Part shown: piece by piece, positions 1-11,279 of the stretch
Position numbering within the stretch: the stretch's first letter is position 1
Layout: every line of letters begins with the position of its first letter
NCBI GenBank assembly: GCA_963082975.1
Contig: OY720344.1
Span: 79,286,053 to 79,350,052 of the forward strand
From: Labia minor
Lineage: Eukaryota > Arthropoda > Insecta > Dermaptera > Spongiphoridae
DNA: 64,000 nt
Direction: 5' to 3'
Program-made: the position numbers and the translations under genes
The notes under the pieces: model-generated
Told to the model about the DNA's origin: nothing
Databases searched by the model: none
What the model saw: only the letters and a program-made list of their open reading frames with translations

Positions 1-1519
1 CAATATTTTATAAATAATATTAATAACTATAAAAATATGAACAAATATATGCTTTATTGCAAAATATAAGATTAATAGCAATAATACTAGCAGAATATAG
101 GATATATATAATAAATAACTTATTTATACATATATCCATATATGTAATATGTATTGTATAATAAATAATTGCAAGTAAAACTATAGAAACAAAAAATACC
201 ATAACTGTAAATGTAAAATTATCATAGAAAATTATATAAATACTTATATATCATTTTATTTAATTTTTTTAATAATATTTTAAACTAATAGGTGTACTTA
301 TTTAAATAGGATTATCTCTTATCAGTTGCACTATTGTATTTCTCTGATGACATAATTTTATTTAAAATTTTCTTTTGAAATATTTTGAAAAAATTGTTTG
401 CATGTCAAGTTACAATTTTTACAAATAATTGTATATTTAAAAAAAATACGAAAAAATAAGGAAAAAATTGAAAATCATTCAAAACGGATCAAATTTGTAT
501 ATTTCAAGAAAACGACGGTACGGTTAAAACTAACTTGTAAAACGGAACTGTCCCGTTCAAAACAGTACGAATGGTCAGCCTACCAGTAGTTGACACTTGT
601 ATATTTAATATCGGATAATAAGACTTATATCTGTCTAAACATTTTTAAATGAGTGCTATATGAAAGTAGTTCCTTCTATATTGAAGATGTATAAATATAA
701 AAGTTTTGAGTCACCGTGTTAGTAGACGGCAGAACAATTACTTTTTATAGAATCGAACAAATGGGTATTTTAATATTTTGTTCTTCTAATGCTTAAGGAG
801 GTAATCATTAATTTTTTTTAGTATTAACATCAATATTAAATATTATTAAGTGAATGACCATATTAACTAGTTTTAAGGATACCTTTAATAACTACTGGTG
901 CTTTTAGATGCTAATGTTAAAAAAAAGTATAAAAAATAAAAGAATTAGAAAATTGCATTGATTGTAGATAAATTCTTCATTATTAACCAATGAATCTATC
1001 ACCCAAAACTCAAATTGATATCGAATAAAAAATAGAAAATATCAAATTTTTCTCATAAAGTTGTCCTTATAGTATAACTACTGGTACATTTACCTTATAC
1101 TAGTAATTAATTTTTTTCTAACAGGGGGAACAAATTAATTAAACCTAAAACTTAATCCAAATTTTTAATGAATCTATTGAAATAACTTAAATAAAAACAA
1201 ATTTAAAATCAGATTAAGTATTTTAATTAAATATTTCCTATTTTTAGCAATAATTTATAATTGATTTGATTATTTTTTATAAATTTTTTCGCTAGAGCTG
1301 ATTTGATTAAATAATGAAATTGTTATTATTATAATCAACACAAACAATTAAATACAAAAATGTTTGTTTGAAAAAAATAAAATATACCCATATCTTATAA
1401 TTGTTTTTATTTTTATATTTCTAATTCATCATAAAGTAATTAGTAAATATAATACCAAGTCCTAAAGATGATTTTTTTATTATATTATTTGTATAACAAT
1501 ATATAACATTTATTTATTC
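1..1519. other. AT-rich intergenic DNA, no gene seen
   Basis: Very AT-rich sequence with only short chance open frames, the longest about 63 codons. No splice-linked coding pattern, RNA gene or recognisable mobile element is visible. It lies upstream of the 1520-2401 inverted-repeat element and of ZAD gene A, so distal regulatory sequence is possible but not identifiable. Confidence 0.6.
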
Positions 1520-2401
1520 ATAAGGGAATTTTGTAAATAAAACCACATATTGATATTTGTTATTGTAAATTTATTAAAAAAAAAATACAAAAAATACACG
1601 TTTGTCCGACTTGACGAGTGACTGGACGCTCGGACAGTTCAGTCACTTTATAACGATTGCAGAAGTAGCAATCGAAACGTAGTATATTTTTTACCGACCG
1701 ACGATAGTAAGGGAGGTATTGTTTTCACACCAAATTTCACATGTGGAGATTTTTACATATCTCCACGAATCATGCATTTTCTAAACAGAAAAAAGTATTT
1801 TTAGCATGATGTCTGTCCGTCCGTCCGTCTTTCCGTCTGTCCGTCCGTCCGTCCGTATAGATGTGTACAGCCTGAACGGCTCAACCGATTTTGATGAAAT
1901 TTGGTATATTTACTTAATGCATCAGTGGGATGAATTGATCAACTTTTGGTGCAATTCCGGAAACCGGAAGTGGTAGTATTAGCGATCGAAGATAGGAAGG
2001 AAAGGGTTATTTTCACACCAAAGGAGATTTTTTTATATATCACCACGAATCATGCACTTTGTATTGGTTTTATCCTCGATAAAAATCATATTTATTAGTT
2101 TTTTCTTGATTTAAAATTATATGACGTCACCCAGCCATTCATGACGTCACAGCCTGGTCTTGCATATATATTATAAATAAAATAAAATTAAAAATATTTA
2201 TATTTATTATTTATGTATCCATATCTGTTTTTTATTACATTAATAGATATATTAAAATTATTTGAAATTGTTTCTGTAGCTGGAAATTAATTTATTTCAA
2301 ACAGTCGGTCGGTTCGGACCTGGCCACAGGTCAACTTATTTTTTCAATAAATTTACAATAACAAATATCAATATGTGGTTTTATTTACAAAATTCCCTTA
2401 T
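1520..2401. mobile_element. 0.88 kb non-coding element with 55-56 bp terminal inverted repeats
   Basis: Positions 1520-1575 and 2346-2401 are perfect inverted copies; the left arm begins ATAAGGGAATTTTGTAAATA. The interior is less AT-rich than its surroundings and has no open frame. It holds a (CCGT)n tract and the phrase CCTGAACGGCTCAACCGATT, a kind of sequence I recall from insect interspersed repeats. A roughly 70 bp internal segment (about 1716-1785) recurs degenerately at about 2008-2065, both copies containing CCACGAATCATGCA. A 12 bp string, ATTTATTTATTC, abuts the left end (1508-1519) and lies 2 bp beyond the right end (2404-2415). It could be the target duplication or chance in AT-rich DNA. 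The structure fits a non-autonomous cut-and-paste or fold-back element; the superfamily is unknown. Confidence 0.85.
1811..1856. repeat. (CCGT)n microsatellite
   Basis: A run of CCGT units with a few substitutions (CTTT, CTGT) inside the 1520-2401 inverted-repeat element. It stands out as a GC-rich tract in a strongly AT-rich region. Confidence 0.9.
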
Positions 2402-2929
2402 AAATTTATTTATTCTATTTATTAGACGAAAGTTTTATTCTATTATTTATTCAAAATGATTTTTATATATCTTTTTATTTTAGAGAATTATTCCTTTAAT
2501 TTAATTTTCTTTGCAAGTTTTTTATTCCTTTTGATATTTTTTTTAAATTTTTATTATTTAAAATAATAATATTATTATAAATACATATACTTATACAAAT
2601 AATAAATATATTTAAATAATATACTTAAATAATAAAAAATATTTAATTTATTAATTTTTTAATGTTTAATTGATAAAAATATTTTATAATCATTTTATTT
2701 GATTTAGATGAATCAATTTCTATGAAAATATCAATTTCATAATGAGATTAAATCCAGTTCCAAAAATAATTATTCTAGGATTTACCAATTTCAATGAGAA
2801 TAACATCAAACGCTTGGCGTCTCTTTTTTAATTGAAGTTAGGCTTCTATTTGTTTCAAAGAAAACTTAGTGAATTTAAAAACAGAATAAAAAGTTTTTTA
2901 TTTTTAATCTATTTTAGATTTCTTCTATC
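2402..2929 (+). promoter_or_regulatory. 5' flank or 5' leader of ZAD gene A
   Basis: AT-rich sequence between the inverted-repeat element and the start codon of gene A. No defined TATA or initiator can be assigned in such biased DNA. A good splice acceptor (CTATTTTAG, ending at 2918) lies just before the ATG, so the start codon may sit in an exon preceded by a 5' untranslated intron. This is an inference from the splice signal only. Confidence 0.35.
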
Positions 2930-5900
2930 ATGACATCTCCAATGAATCAATTATGTCGATTATGTTTACAAAAGGATAATCAACCAATTGAAATATTTAG
3001 TGATTATGGATTTCGTATGGGATTACAAGCAAAAATATGGAAACTATATAGAATTTGGGTAAGATTAGAAAAAATAACTTATTCTATATTTATAAATATC
3101 TATATTTATAAATATAAATATAAAATTTTCTGGTTATTTATACATTACATTTGATTATTATTTAAATAATTTTCCAATTTTTAAGTAAATTTTAGATGTA
3201 TTCATTTTCAAAAAAATGTAAATAAATAAATTTAATAAATGGTCAATTTATTTTAATTATTTATGTATTGCATTTGTTCTTAGAAAATTTAGTTTATATA
3301 TAAAATATGTTTTTATTAATTACTTTAAAATTTTTATAAAACATAACACATACATATTCGTTTATAAAATTTGTTTTTTGAGTGAATATATAATAAAAAA
3401 AAATTGATGACTCTCTCTCCCTTATAATGTGAATATTAAATATATATTAGCTTACCACACATGATATTGTATGTATATTTATTCATATAGGATAATATAA
3501 ATATTTTCAAATTTGCTATTAATATTCATTATTATTTATTGATATTATTTTATACTACTTATTATAATTTAATGTTTATTTATACAAATTAGAATTATAA
3601 ACTATAATACAATTATCATTTTTTTTAATTTAAACATCCATTTCTTTTCAATCTTTTGCAAATTATAATTTTAAATCAGTGTCAAAAAATATAAATTTAT
3701 GTAATTATTAAACATTTTTAAAATAATTATTATTGACTATGAATATGAATCAATTTAATATATAAGTAACATAATAATATCTGTTTTCGGACCCGAGAGC
3801 AATTAAATTGTTTAGGAATATAAATTCATTTTATTTGGGAATTTTTCGATTTAATTAATAATATACAAAAGAATTTTATATTTCTTGAGTTAATACATTA
3901 GTATAGCGTTCATCAGTGTAGTTCATCATCATTTATCATTTCTTTAAATTTCATATATATGCTTTATTTTTTAGATTAAATTTGATGAGCCTTTGCCAAA
4001 GAAAATCTGTCATAATTGTTTTTTTCATATTGAAAAATTTTATAACGTCTCCTTTAAAATTGAACAAATACAAACCAATTTAGATATTTATATGCACCGG
4101 GATCTACAATTTGATAAATTAATGATGTTATCTCAAAATTTATCATGCAAAAGTATTTGATATTATTTTTTTAATAAGTTTATTATATATTCTAATATTC
4201 AAAATTTGTCTTCTATCTAGATATAGAATCGAAAATAACACAAACTGAGGTTAATTTTGAAGATATCAATGCAAATGGAATAAGACGTTATGTGAAAAGA
4301 GGAAGACCAAGAAGATGTGAAACAGATGAAGGGATTATCCAAAGGTTTGATATTTTCAATCAATAAATAACTCTCATTTTATTACTAATGAATATTATTT
4401 TGAATTAGACCCAATTTACAGTCTCGTGGGAAAGTGATCCGTTTGGATAGATCTACACTTGCTCAATTTTATAATTACGCTTGTAGTGAATGTAAAAAAG
4501 CTGGTGTTCCGGATAAAGAAAATACCTTTATTAATTTCCCTAGGCTTTGTGCTCATTATGAATCATGGCATGGTCAAAGGGGATATGTTATTTGTTGTAG
4601 TAAACGTCTATTTAGTCGAAAATCTGTTAGAACACATTTTCTAAAACACAATCAACCTGAACTTTTTAGGTAACTAAATTTGTTTTTAAATTTCACATTT
4701 TTCTTCTATAATTGAATTGTAATATTTTTTTAAAAAATATATTTAAATTTTATTTATTTTTTTAATATTATTATTTTTTAATGGAAAATTAAACACGACA
4801 AAAATTTATAAATTAAAGATAAGATAAAAAATAACAAATAATTATATATATTTAAATTTTAAGTCGTTACGCCACGTACACACTGAGCACGCACACATAT
4901 GAGACAAGTTACACAGCCCTCATGCTCAGATGTGTACAGGCAATAAATGCCAAACAAATTTGAGTATTTGGTTCTGTCTTATAAAGTCTCATATGTGTGC
5001 GTGCTCAGTTTATACGTAGTTAAGGACAAAAAGAAAACATTCGAATTATTTAAAAAATATGTTCTTTTTAAAATATACTCCTTCTTATAAAATATAGATG
5101 TAATTTATGTGGAAAACAACTCGCCAATTCTCGATGTTTGGCGATGCATAAACTTCGTCATTCTACAAATCGCCCTTTTCATTGTAATGAATGTACGAGG
5201 GCATTTGTTTTCAAAGAAGATTTGGCTAAACACACCAGGACACATTTACCAGATGAATTAACATTAATTCACCATTGCAACACATGTGGGAAACGGTTAG
5301 TTAGCATCCATCGTTTACCATTAAAAATATTAATGAAACTTATTAATTAGGAGATCATTAATCTTATTTAATAGTTTTAAGCATTTGACCACACTTATGT
5401 ATCACATCAAGTCAATTCATCTGGGACTTACTACAGAAATCTGCCATATTTGTGCAAAAATATTTTCGCATCGCAGTGTTCTTGAGGCGCATATGCTCAC
5501 ACATCGCGAGGGCGAAGAGCTGCTTGCCTGTTCTGTCTGCCAAAAAAAGTATTTCTCTTTTTAAGAGAATATCTTGACTTAATTATAATTTATAAGTCTA
5601 AATCCCCAGAATGACTAAATTTGAATTTTAATTCTAAACATAACATAAATAACAACTAAAACTTAAGATATAAAATAAACAAAAGCACCTACAATATGGG
5701 CAAAATGGTAAAATGAATAAGAAACCAAGTCCAAAATTAGAAAAGGAATAATTTGTATAGGATATGTGATTATATAGACTATAGGAAATCGAATTGGAAA
5801 TTTTTTTGATGAAAAATTTAACATTAATATTTTTTTAAAAAAAATTTAATTATTTCAGAAAATAATTAAGATTTATTTATTTATTTTATTACAGAAATTT

Positions 5901-7021
5901 AATTTTTTGTAACACAAGAACGTTCTTTCTAATTAATAAAATATTATGAAACTCCATTTAAATATGATATTTAATAGTTATAATGAAAAATATTATCTGT
6001 TTTAGAATGAAAAATAAACTAACTTTGAGAAATCATATGAAAATTCATGAATCAACTATAAATTATCCATGTCCACTATGCCAAAAAGTAATTTGTTTAA
6101 TATGAAACAATGTGTTTTTATAAAATATTAATTCTATTATTTTATTATTATTACAACTTTACTTTTAGGTTTTTAAAATAAAAACACGTTTAAATCATCA
6201 TTTAAAAACTCATAATGTAGAAAAACAATTTAAATGTGGAGGATGTATGAAATACTTTAAACAAAAAGCAAGCTTAAAAGTAAGAATTTTAAATATAATA
6301 AATTATATAGTTATATATTTGGAAGGCGCCATTGGGTGTGTGGGTAGTGAACCTGCCTCACATTCACATGGCTCTGGGTTCAAGTCCCGGGCTTGGCAAG
6401 GGAATTTCCCTAGCTGAGGTCTATGGGTCGGAGTCAACCCAGCCTCCGGGAAAAACATTGGGGAAAAGCTACTTGAAAGCGCCTCCGATCAAGAAAATCA
6501 AGGTAAAGGTTGAGAGGACCCGTTCTACTGATCATAGGACACCTCATTGATATAATCGGCTTGATAGGCGTTGTCGTTGAGTAGGACGTACAAAGTCAGA
6601 GGTTTTTTTTTATTTATATATTTATTAATAAATATTTTTGTAAAACTACTATATTAAATTTCAATATTTATTGTTTTGAATAAAATAACAAATTAATTTG
6701 AATTTTTATATAATTTATTATTTTTAGTTGCATATTTCTCATCATTGTAAATCACGTGAAGCAAATGCCATTGAAGTTCTTGCTTCAATGCATAGGCACT
6801 CCCAAAGCCAGAGGCACCTTACAGATTCTGAATACACCTTTCCTCTACCAATTGATATTAATATGATAAAAAAATCACCAGCAACAATAGACAGTGAAGA
6901 CAATCAGATCGTAGTGGATGATTTATCGCCATTCTATCTAATCAATTCATTAAATATAAGCCCAACACCTGACCAATTTAAAACAATAGATGAATTATCA
7001 TTTTCACCAATTCAATTTTAA
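2930..7021 (+). CDS. ZAD-domain C2H2 zinc-finger protein (gene A), nine coding exons
   Basis: Spliced gene. Coding exons: 2930-3058, 3975-4152, 4221-4344, 4409-4669, 5098-5295, 5375-5548, 6006-6087, 6169-6279, 6728-7021. All junctions are GT-AG and the frame stays open, giving 516 residues. Residues 1 to about 90 form a ZAD with the zinc-binding cysteine pairs C9-X2-C12 and C55-X2-C58, a domain known to mediate dimerisation. Exon 3 contains an AT-hook-like KRGRPRR. Exon 4 encodes an atypical finger pair (about 169-220, with ACSEC and SRKSVRTHFLKH). Seven C2H2 fingers follow from about residue 232 to 428, then a non-finger acidic tail. The overall plan is like grauzone-type ZAD proteins, so a nuclear DNA-binding regulator is likely; its target is unknown. 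Intron 4 carries a MITE and intron 8 a SINE. The start is the first ATG before the ZAD. Exon 6 uses the acceptor at 5373-5374, because the AG a few bases downstream would break the frame. Confidence 0.9.
4874..5017. mobile_element. 144 bp palindromic MITE in intron 4 of gene A
   Basis: Positions 4883-4905 and 4986-5008 are a perfect 23 bp inverted repeat (core GAGCACGCACACATATGAG). Imperfect pairing extends outward to about 4874 and 5017 (ACGTA arms). The loop between the arms is about 80 bp. It lies inside an intron between a coding donor and acceptor, so it does not disturb the coding frame. No clear target duplication is visible. Confidence 0.8.
6321..6613 (+). mobile_element. tRNA-derived SINE in intron 8 of gene A
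   Basis: The 293 bp element has a tRNA-like head with a perfect RNA polymerase III box B (GGTTCAAGTCC, 6377-6387) and a box A-like region near 6338-6350. A unique GC-richer body follows, ending in a T-run (6603-6611). The 10 bp string TTATATATTT is present perfectly on both sides (6311-6320 and 6614-6623), a typical target-site duplication of an L1-type or RTE-type integration. The body is much less AT-rich than the host intron. An open frame of about 72 codons inside it is incidental. Confidence 0.85.
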
Positions 7022-8224
7022 ATATATACTTATATTCTAATTTCATTATAAAATTTTTTTAGTTAAATCTTCAATTTTATTATTGAGACAAGTGAAATTT
7101 TGTCCTTATATTATAATACTTATTTTATTAATTTTTTTATAGAAATATAACTAAAATATTTATTATTTTGATTTTGTTAATTAAATTGTGTTTCCTTAAA
7201 TAATAGGAATATAATTCGAAACATTTTAGTTGTCTTCTAATCTTATTTAATTATCATTATGAAAAGAAAATATGTAAAATATTATCAATTTTATATTTAT
7301 ATTTATTAGATAACAGATAATTTCATAATCATGTTTACTTGATTTATTAATTATTTAATTAAATAATTTCTAGTTATATCTATTTTAACAAGAAGAATAA
7401 TCTTATGTTAAATAATTTATTTTTGTTTTGTAATTCTAAGCCGTTAATATAAAGATTTGGCTTAATAATAAATATAACTATTTAATAATAATTAAATTAC
7501 TAAAGACTATAAATAATAATAATTTTGTTAAAAAATTTGATTAAATACATTTCTCAAAATTACATTAATTAAGTAAATATTAAATTAAAATTTTTAATTA
7601 TATTAATTTTATATAAATTTATTTTAAATTTTAATTATTATTTAGTAATAAAATTTAAACTTAAACATTCTGATATGCTTATAATTTTTTTCAAAAAACC
7701 CGCTTTATCATTTATTTATTTTTATTTAAACGCAGATTATATTTAAATCATGAATTATATATGAAAAAATTAAATACAAATTTTCATTTATATATATATA
7801 AATATGATATATTCATAAATACATTTTATATTTAAATGAATTCACAATATATTAACATTAATCTCTGTGAAGATTCAGATGTTTTTTCCACAGACTATTT
7901 ATAAGATGCACTCACTCTGGGTTAAATTTTGAAACAAAGTTTTAGCACATCGCGTCATCTCTTAACCTTAACCTGTACCCAATACTAATTTTATAAAAAA
8001 CGTTATAAAAAAGTGGGCTTGTGTGTGTGTCTGTTTTTTTTTCTCTCTTTTTTATGAAGGAATATTGTGAATGTTGGGAATTAAAAAATTGTAGAAAATT
8101 TTCTGTTAAATGAAAAATTATCTAATTGGAGATAAATATTGGTTTAATTTCCTAATAAATAATTTTTCATTAAACTGAAAATTATCTCCAATCTTTTTAT
8201 GTAATTAACATATCTAAAAGAAAC
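7022..8224. other. AT-rich DNA downstream of gene A, no gene seen
   Basis: Presumed 3' untranslated and intergenic sequence. AATAAA-like strings occur but cannot be separated from background. A (GT)n stretch near 8020 and a roughly 16 bp imperfect inverted repeat (about 8105-8122 versus 8156-8173, containing AATTTTTCATTAA) precede the tandem repeat. Open frames here look like AT-rich chance frames. Confidence 0.5.
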
Positions 8225-8850
8225 GAATAATTTTTTATGTATATAAACAATATATATTTGAAAATTAATAAAAATTATGAAATTATATTTACAAATTGAT
8301 CTCACTATTAAACATATGTTTTTAACATATTGTTTTTTCATATATTGTATTAAATTTTTCTCTTGTGAGAAAATTTGGGCAATTTTAAATTGTAAATATC
8401 TAATTTGCATTTCCAACAGAAAGGAATAATTTTTTATGTATAGATATATAATATACAATAAATATATTTAAAAATTAATTTAAATTATAAAATTATATTT
8501 ACAAATTATGTGATGAGCTCACTATTAAACATATCTTTTTAACATATTGTTTTTTCGCTTGTGCGAAAATTTGACAATTTTTGAATTGTTATTATTGAAT
8601 TTACACAGCTAGATGAAAATAGTAATGTTCTAAGTAATATATAATATATATTACATAATATTTATTTGAAAATTAATAAAAATTATAAAATTATATTCAA
8701 ATTATGTGGTGATCTCACTATTAAATCTTATTTACATATTGTTTTTTCATATATTGTATTAAATTTTTCTCTTGTGAGAAAATTTGGCAATTTTTAAATT
8801 GTAAATATCTAATTTGCATTTCCAACAGAAAGGAATAATGTTTTATATAT
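8225..8850. repeat. three-copy AT-rich tandem repeat with a conserved stem-loop
   Basis: Three units of about 200-220 bp start near 8225, 8427 and 8630. Each contains TCTCACTATTAAA or a close variant, then a stem-loop, and units 1 and 3 end in TTGCATTTCCAACAGAAAGG. In units 1 and 3 the stem closes CTC-TTGT-GAG (8352-8376 and about 8760-8784). In unit 2 it closes CGC-TTGT-GCG (about 8550-8570). The paired bases therefore changed together. No coding sequence is convincing here. Confidence 0.75.
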
Positions 8851-8852
8851 AT

Positions 8853-8911
8853 ACTAGCTGCTCCGAGCGCCTTCGGCGCTCTCCACACCTAGACGGGGGC
8901 TCCGCCCCCTG
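8853..8911. repeat. head of an interspersed element with two short GC-rich hairpins
   Basis: Begins CTAGCTGCTCCGAGCGCC and contains two perfect short hairpins: GAGCGCC-TTC-GGCGCTC (8865-8881) and GGGGGC-TCC-GCCCCC (8895-8909). Sequences of this style (CTAGCTG plus a GC-rich hairpin) are, from general knowledge, frequent at one end of insect interspersed repeats. It may be the other end of the repeat whose tail lies at 9787-10013, later split by a non-LTR fragment; that link is inferred. Confidence 0.5.
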
Positions 8912-9452
8912 TACCCCCGAGTGTCCCTATTCTGAGCTATAACCATCTAACTCCTACCCTGTCCCATCTCTCTCACGTTCCTTCCTACATTGTCCACCCT
9001 GTTCACAATTGGTCTTCCAAACGGACGTTTTCCAATCGAACTCCCCACCAATATATTTTTCCTCTCCCATTCTAGCCATGTGCCCTGCCGATCCCAGCCT
9101 TCCCTATTTTATGACCTATATCTAGAGATGCATAGAGGTCATGCAATTCCTTGTTATGCAGTCTCCGCCATTCCCCGGTGTCCTCATCTTTCTTTGGCCC
9201 ATAAATGCTGGGAAGAATCCTATTCTCAAATACTCTGAATCTACTCTCATCTCCCAGGGTTATAGACTATCCCTCCCACCCATATAATACAATTAATAAT
9301 TTAATAATTTTGATCCCCTTTGATAATAATTTCCAGATTGCAACCTCGATTTAAATTCTTTGCAAATATTATTCTCTCTGATACTAATTATTTTGTCTTA
9401 TCACTATTAATTTCAAACCCCATCAATTTTCCTGCCTCGATTAATTTTTTTT
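8912..9452 (-). pseudogene. decayed non-LTR retrotransposon reverse transcriptase, 3' part
   Basis: On the - strand this aligns along its length with the better preserved fragment at 16046-16810. Shared + strand words include TCCCATCTCTCTCACGT and GTTATGCAGTCTCCGCCATT. The - strand near 9440-9395 reads like the GFEIN-DKTK signature of the reverse transcriptase thumb region. Frames are broken throughout by indels, and no full domain survives. It is a dead 5'-truncated insertion. Confidence 0.75.
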
Positions 9453-9786
9453 TATGCTACTTTAAATGTTATTAATTTATTTAAAAAAAAACAAAGTAAA
9501 CAAAATAAAAATAAAATATAAAGAAATTAGCATAACACTAAACTACTATAAAAATATATATTAAACTCTTACGTGAAAATCCAATTATGAGATCAAATTT
9601 TCTTAATTAAAATGATTTACTCACATAATCTTAAAAATTAATAGTATTAAATTATAGCCGTAATGTGAATGTTTTCAAAGTTTAAAAGGACAATAAGATC
9701 AATTGAGATATTGTAAATATCAATATAAATATATATATATATATAAAGATTTTTATCTGCACATTGCTCAGAATTTAAATTACCGC
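9453..9786. other. AT-rich spacer, no gene seen
   Basis: Low-complexity AT-rich DNA with an (AT)n tract near 9728-9744. No coding, RNA or mobile-element signal is recognised beyond the flanking repeat pieces. Confidence 0.5.
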
Positions 9787-10013
9787 CAAATTATCGCCAG
9801 CAGTGCCTCTATGATCTAGCATTGTAACTAAATTATTTTTATTTAAATTCCACCCCCTAGACACACCTTAGCAATTAGCGGTTTAATAAAAGAAGTCTGA
9901 CATGCCCTGAGACCAACTGAATATGCATAAAAAATTTCATAAGAATCGGTCCAGCCGTTTCTGAGGAGTATGATTTCAAAGTTTTGTGACACGAGAATTT
10001 TATATATAAGATA
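9787..10013. repeat. interspersed repeat copy 1 (tail ending in TATATATAAGAT)
   Basis: This 227 bp segment closely matches 10557-10784. Shared words include GCCTCTATGATCTAGCA and AAGAATCGGTCCAGCCGTTT, then ACACGAGAATTTTATATATA at the end. The CGGTCCAGCCGTTT...ACACGAGAATTTTATATATAAGAT ending is, from general knowledge, a common tail among insect interspersed repeats. The class is not certain. It is non-coding. Confidence 0.8.
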
Positions 10014-10439
10014 TAGATATATATTTAGTATTTTAAATAAATACAAATAATAAACGGTTCGTGCTAATTACACTAAAAATTAAAAAAATTATTAGCTATA
10101 TATTAATAAATTAAATTCAAATCAGCGCCGAAGCAGCGCCCTACATATTTCCACTGTAACTAAAATAATTAGAACAGATATATTCAACAATTTATTTTGA
10201 ATAAGATATTCTTTAATTATCATTTTAAATGAATATTTTAATATCATTTTAAATGAATGAATGAATAAAAATTCAAATTTTATATATAGTTTTTTATATA
10301 TGTTTATTTATGCAGAAAAAATTAATTGACATAATTATTAATTTAAAAAAATAAAATTTAATAAAATAAAATAATTTAATAAAATATTAAAATAATAAAA
10401 ATTAATAAATTTGTAAAAAAAATATATAATACTTAAAAA
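10014..10439. other. AT-rich spacer, no gene seen
   Basis: Low-complexity A/T sequence between two repeat copies. No feature is recognised. Confidence 0.5.
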
Positions 10440-10545
10440 AAAATGTGCCTTTGCGAGTTTCGAACTGAGGGTGCAAAGTCACAAGATTACGCGCTAGCTA
10501 GTTTATCCACGAACCAGTCTTGTTGGCAAGTCTCCTATTAGGATA
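10440..10545 (-). repeat. possible tRNA-like SINE remnant
   Basis: The - strand reads with tRNA-like spacing: GTGGATAAACTAGCTAGCGC resembles a D-arm or box A region, and CAGTTCGAAACTC about 50 bases later resembles box B (GTTCGA core). A full cloverleaf does not close and no poly-A or T tail is clear. It is either a decayed SINE head or a chance resemblance. Confidence 0.35.
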
Positions 10546-10556
10546 TATATAGATGT

Positions 10557-10784
10557 CAAATTATCGCCACCAGCGCCTCTATGATCTAGCACGGTAACTA
10601 AACTATTGTTAGGTAAATACCACCCCATGGACACATCTTAGCAATTAGCGGTTTAATAAAAAGAAGTCTGACATACCTTGAGACCTACTGAATATGCATA
10701 AAAAATTTCATAAGAATCGGTCCAGCCGTTTCGGAGGAGTATGATTTCAAAGTTTTGTGACACGAGAATTTTATATATAAGATA
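10557..10784. repeat. interspersed repeat copy 2
   Basis: Second copy of the 9787-10013 repeat in the same orientation, with scattered substitutions (for example CAGCGCC for CAGTGCC, ACGGTAAC for ATTGTAAC). Two diverged copies within 0.8 kb suggest independent insertions or an old local duplication. Confidence 0.8.
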
Positions 10785-11279
10785 ATATATAATTTCAAAA
10801 AAAAAAAACAATATAAGACGTATAAATTTACACCTTTGAAAATAGTTTTATTATTAAATACACAAAACATACCATCTTGGGTTTAACTTTTTCTTCTCGC
10901 TTGATGTAAAATCGCTATTTTCATGATTAATTCATCTGAGAAATGATAACAAATAATTTTAAAATAGTTTAACATATATGTTTTGAATATCGAATTATTA
11001 GTACATGGGTTGATCAACAGGTTATAAATATGGTCAGTTTAATAAAAACTTAGCCTATTGTCTTGGATCAGGTATACGAGGAAATAGAAGAATAGTTAAA
11101 ATAGAAAGAAAGTCGTTCATTTTCAATAGATTTTCATTTTCAATAGACAATGAATAGAATATAATTCGAAAATTGTCTTTTGGACGAAAATATAATATTT
11201 ATATATTTATATATGCATATATTTAAAAATTAATTTATTATATGTTTGGGACAAATAGTAACCTTTCACCCCTTTCCCC
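10785..11279. other. AT-rich spacer, no gene seen
   Basis: No coding or repeat signal is recognised. It contains a short internal duplication around 11120-11150 (TTTTCAATAGA repeated). Confidence 0.5.

Noticed and set aside
5382-5548. Acceptor AG at 5380-5381 for exon 6 of gene A
   Set aside because: It gives an immediate in-frame stop. The AG at 5373-5374 keeps the frame and restores the finger consensus GKRFKH, matching gene B.
6332-6550. 72-codon + strand frame as a gene
   Set aside because: It lies entirely within the SINE with target duplication and overlaps its pol III promoter; it has no relation to the host exons.
8144-8458. 104-codon - strand frame
   Set aside because: Composition is Ile/Tyr/Lys/Asn-rich as expected from AT-rich DNA, and it overlaps the tandem repeat. 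No domain.
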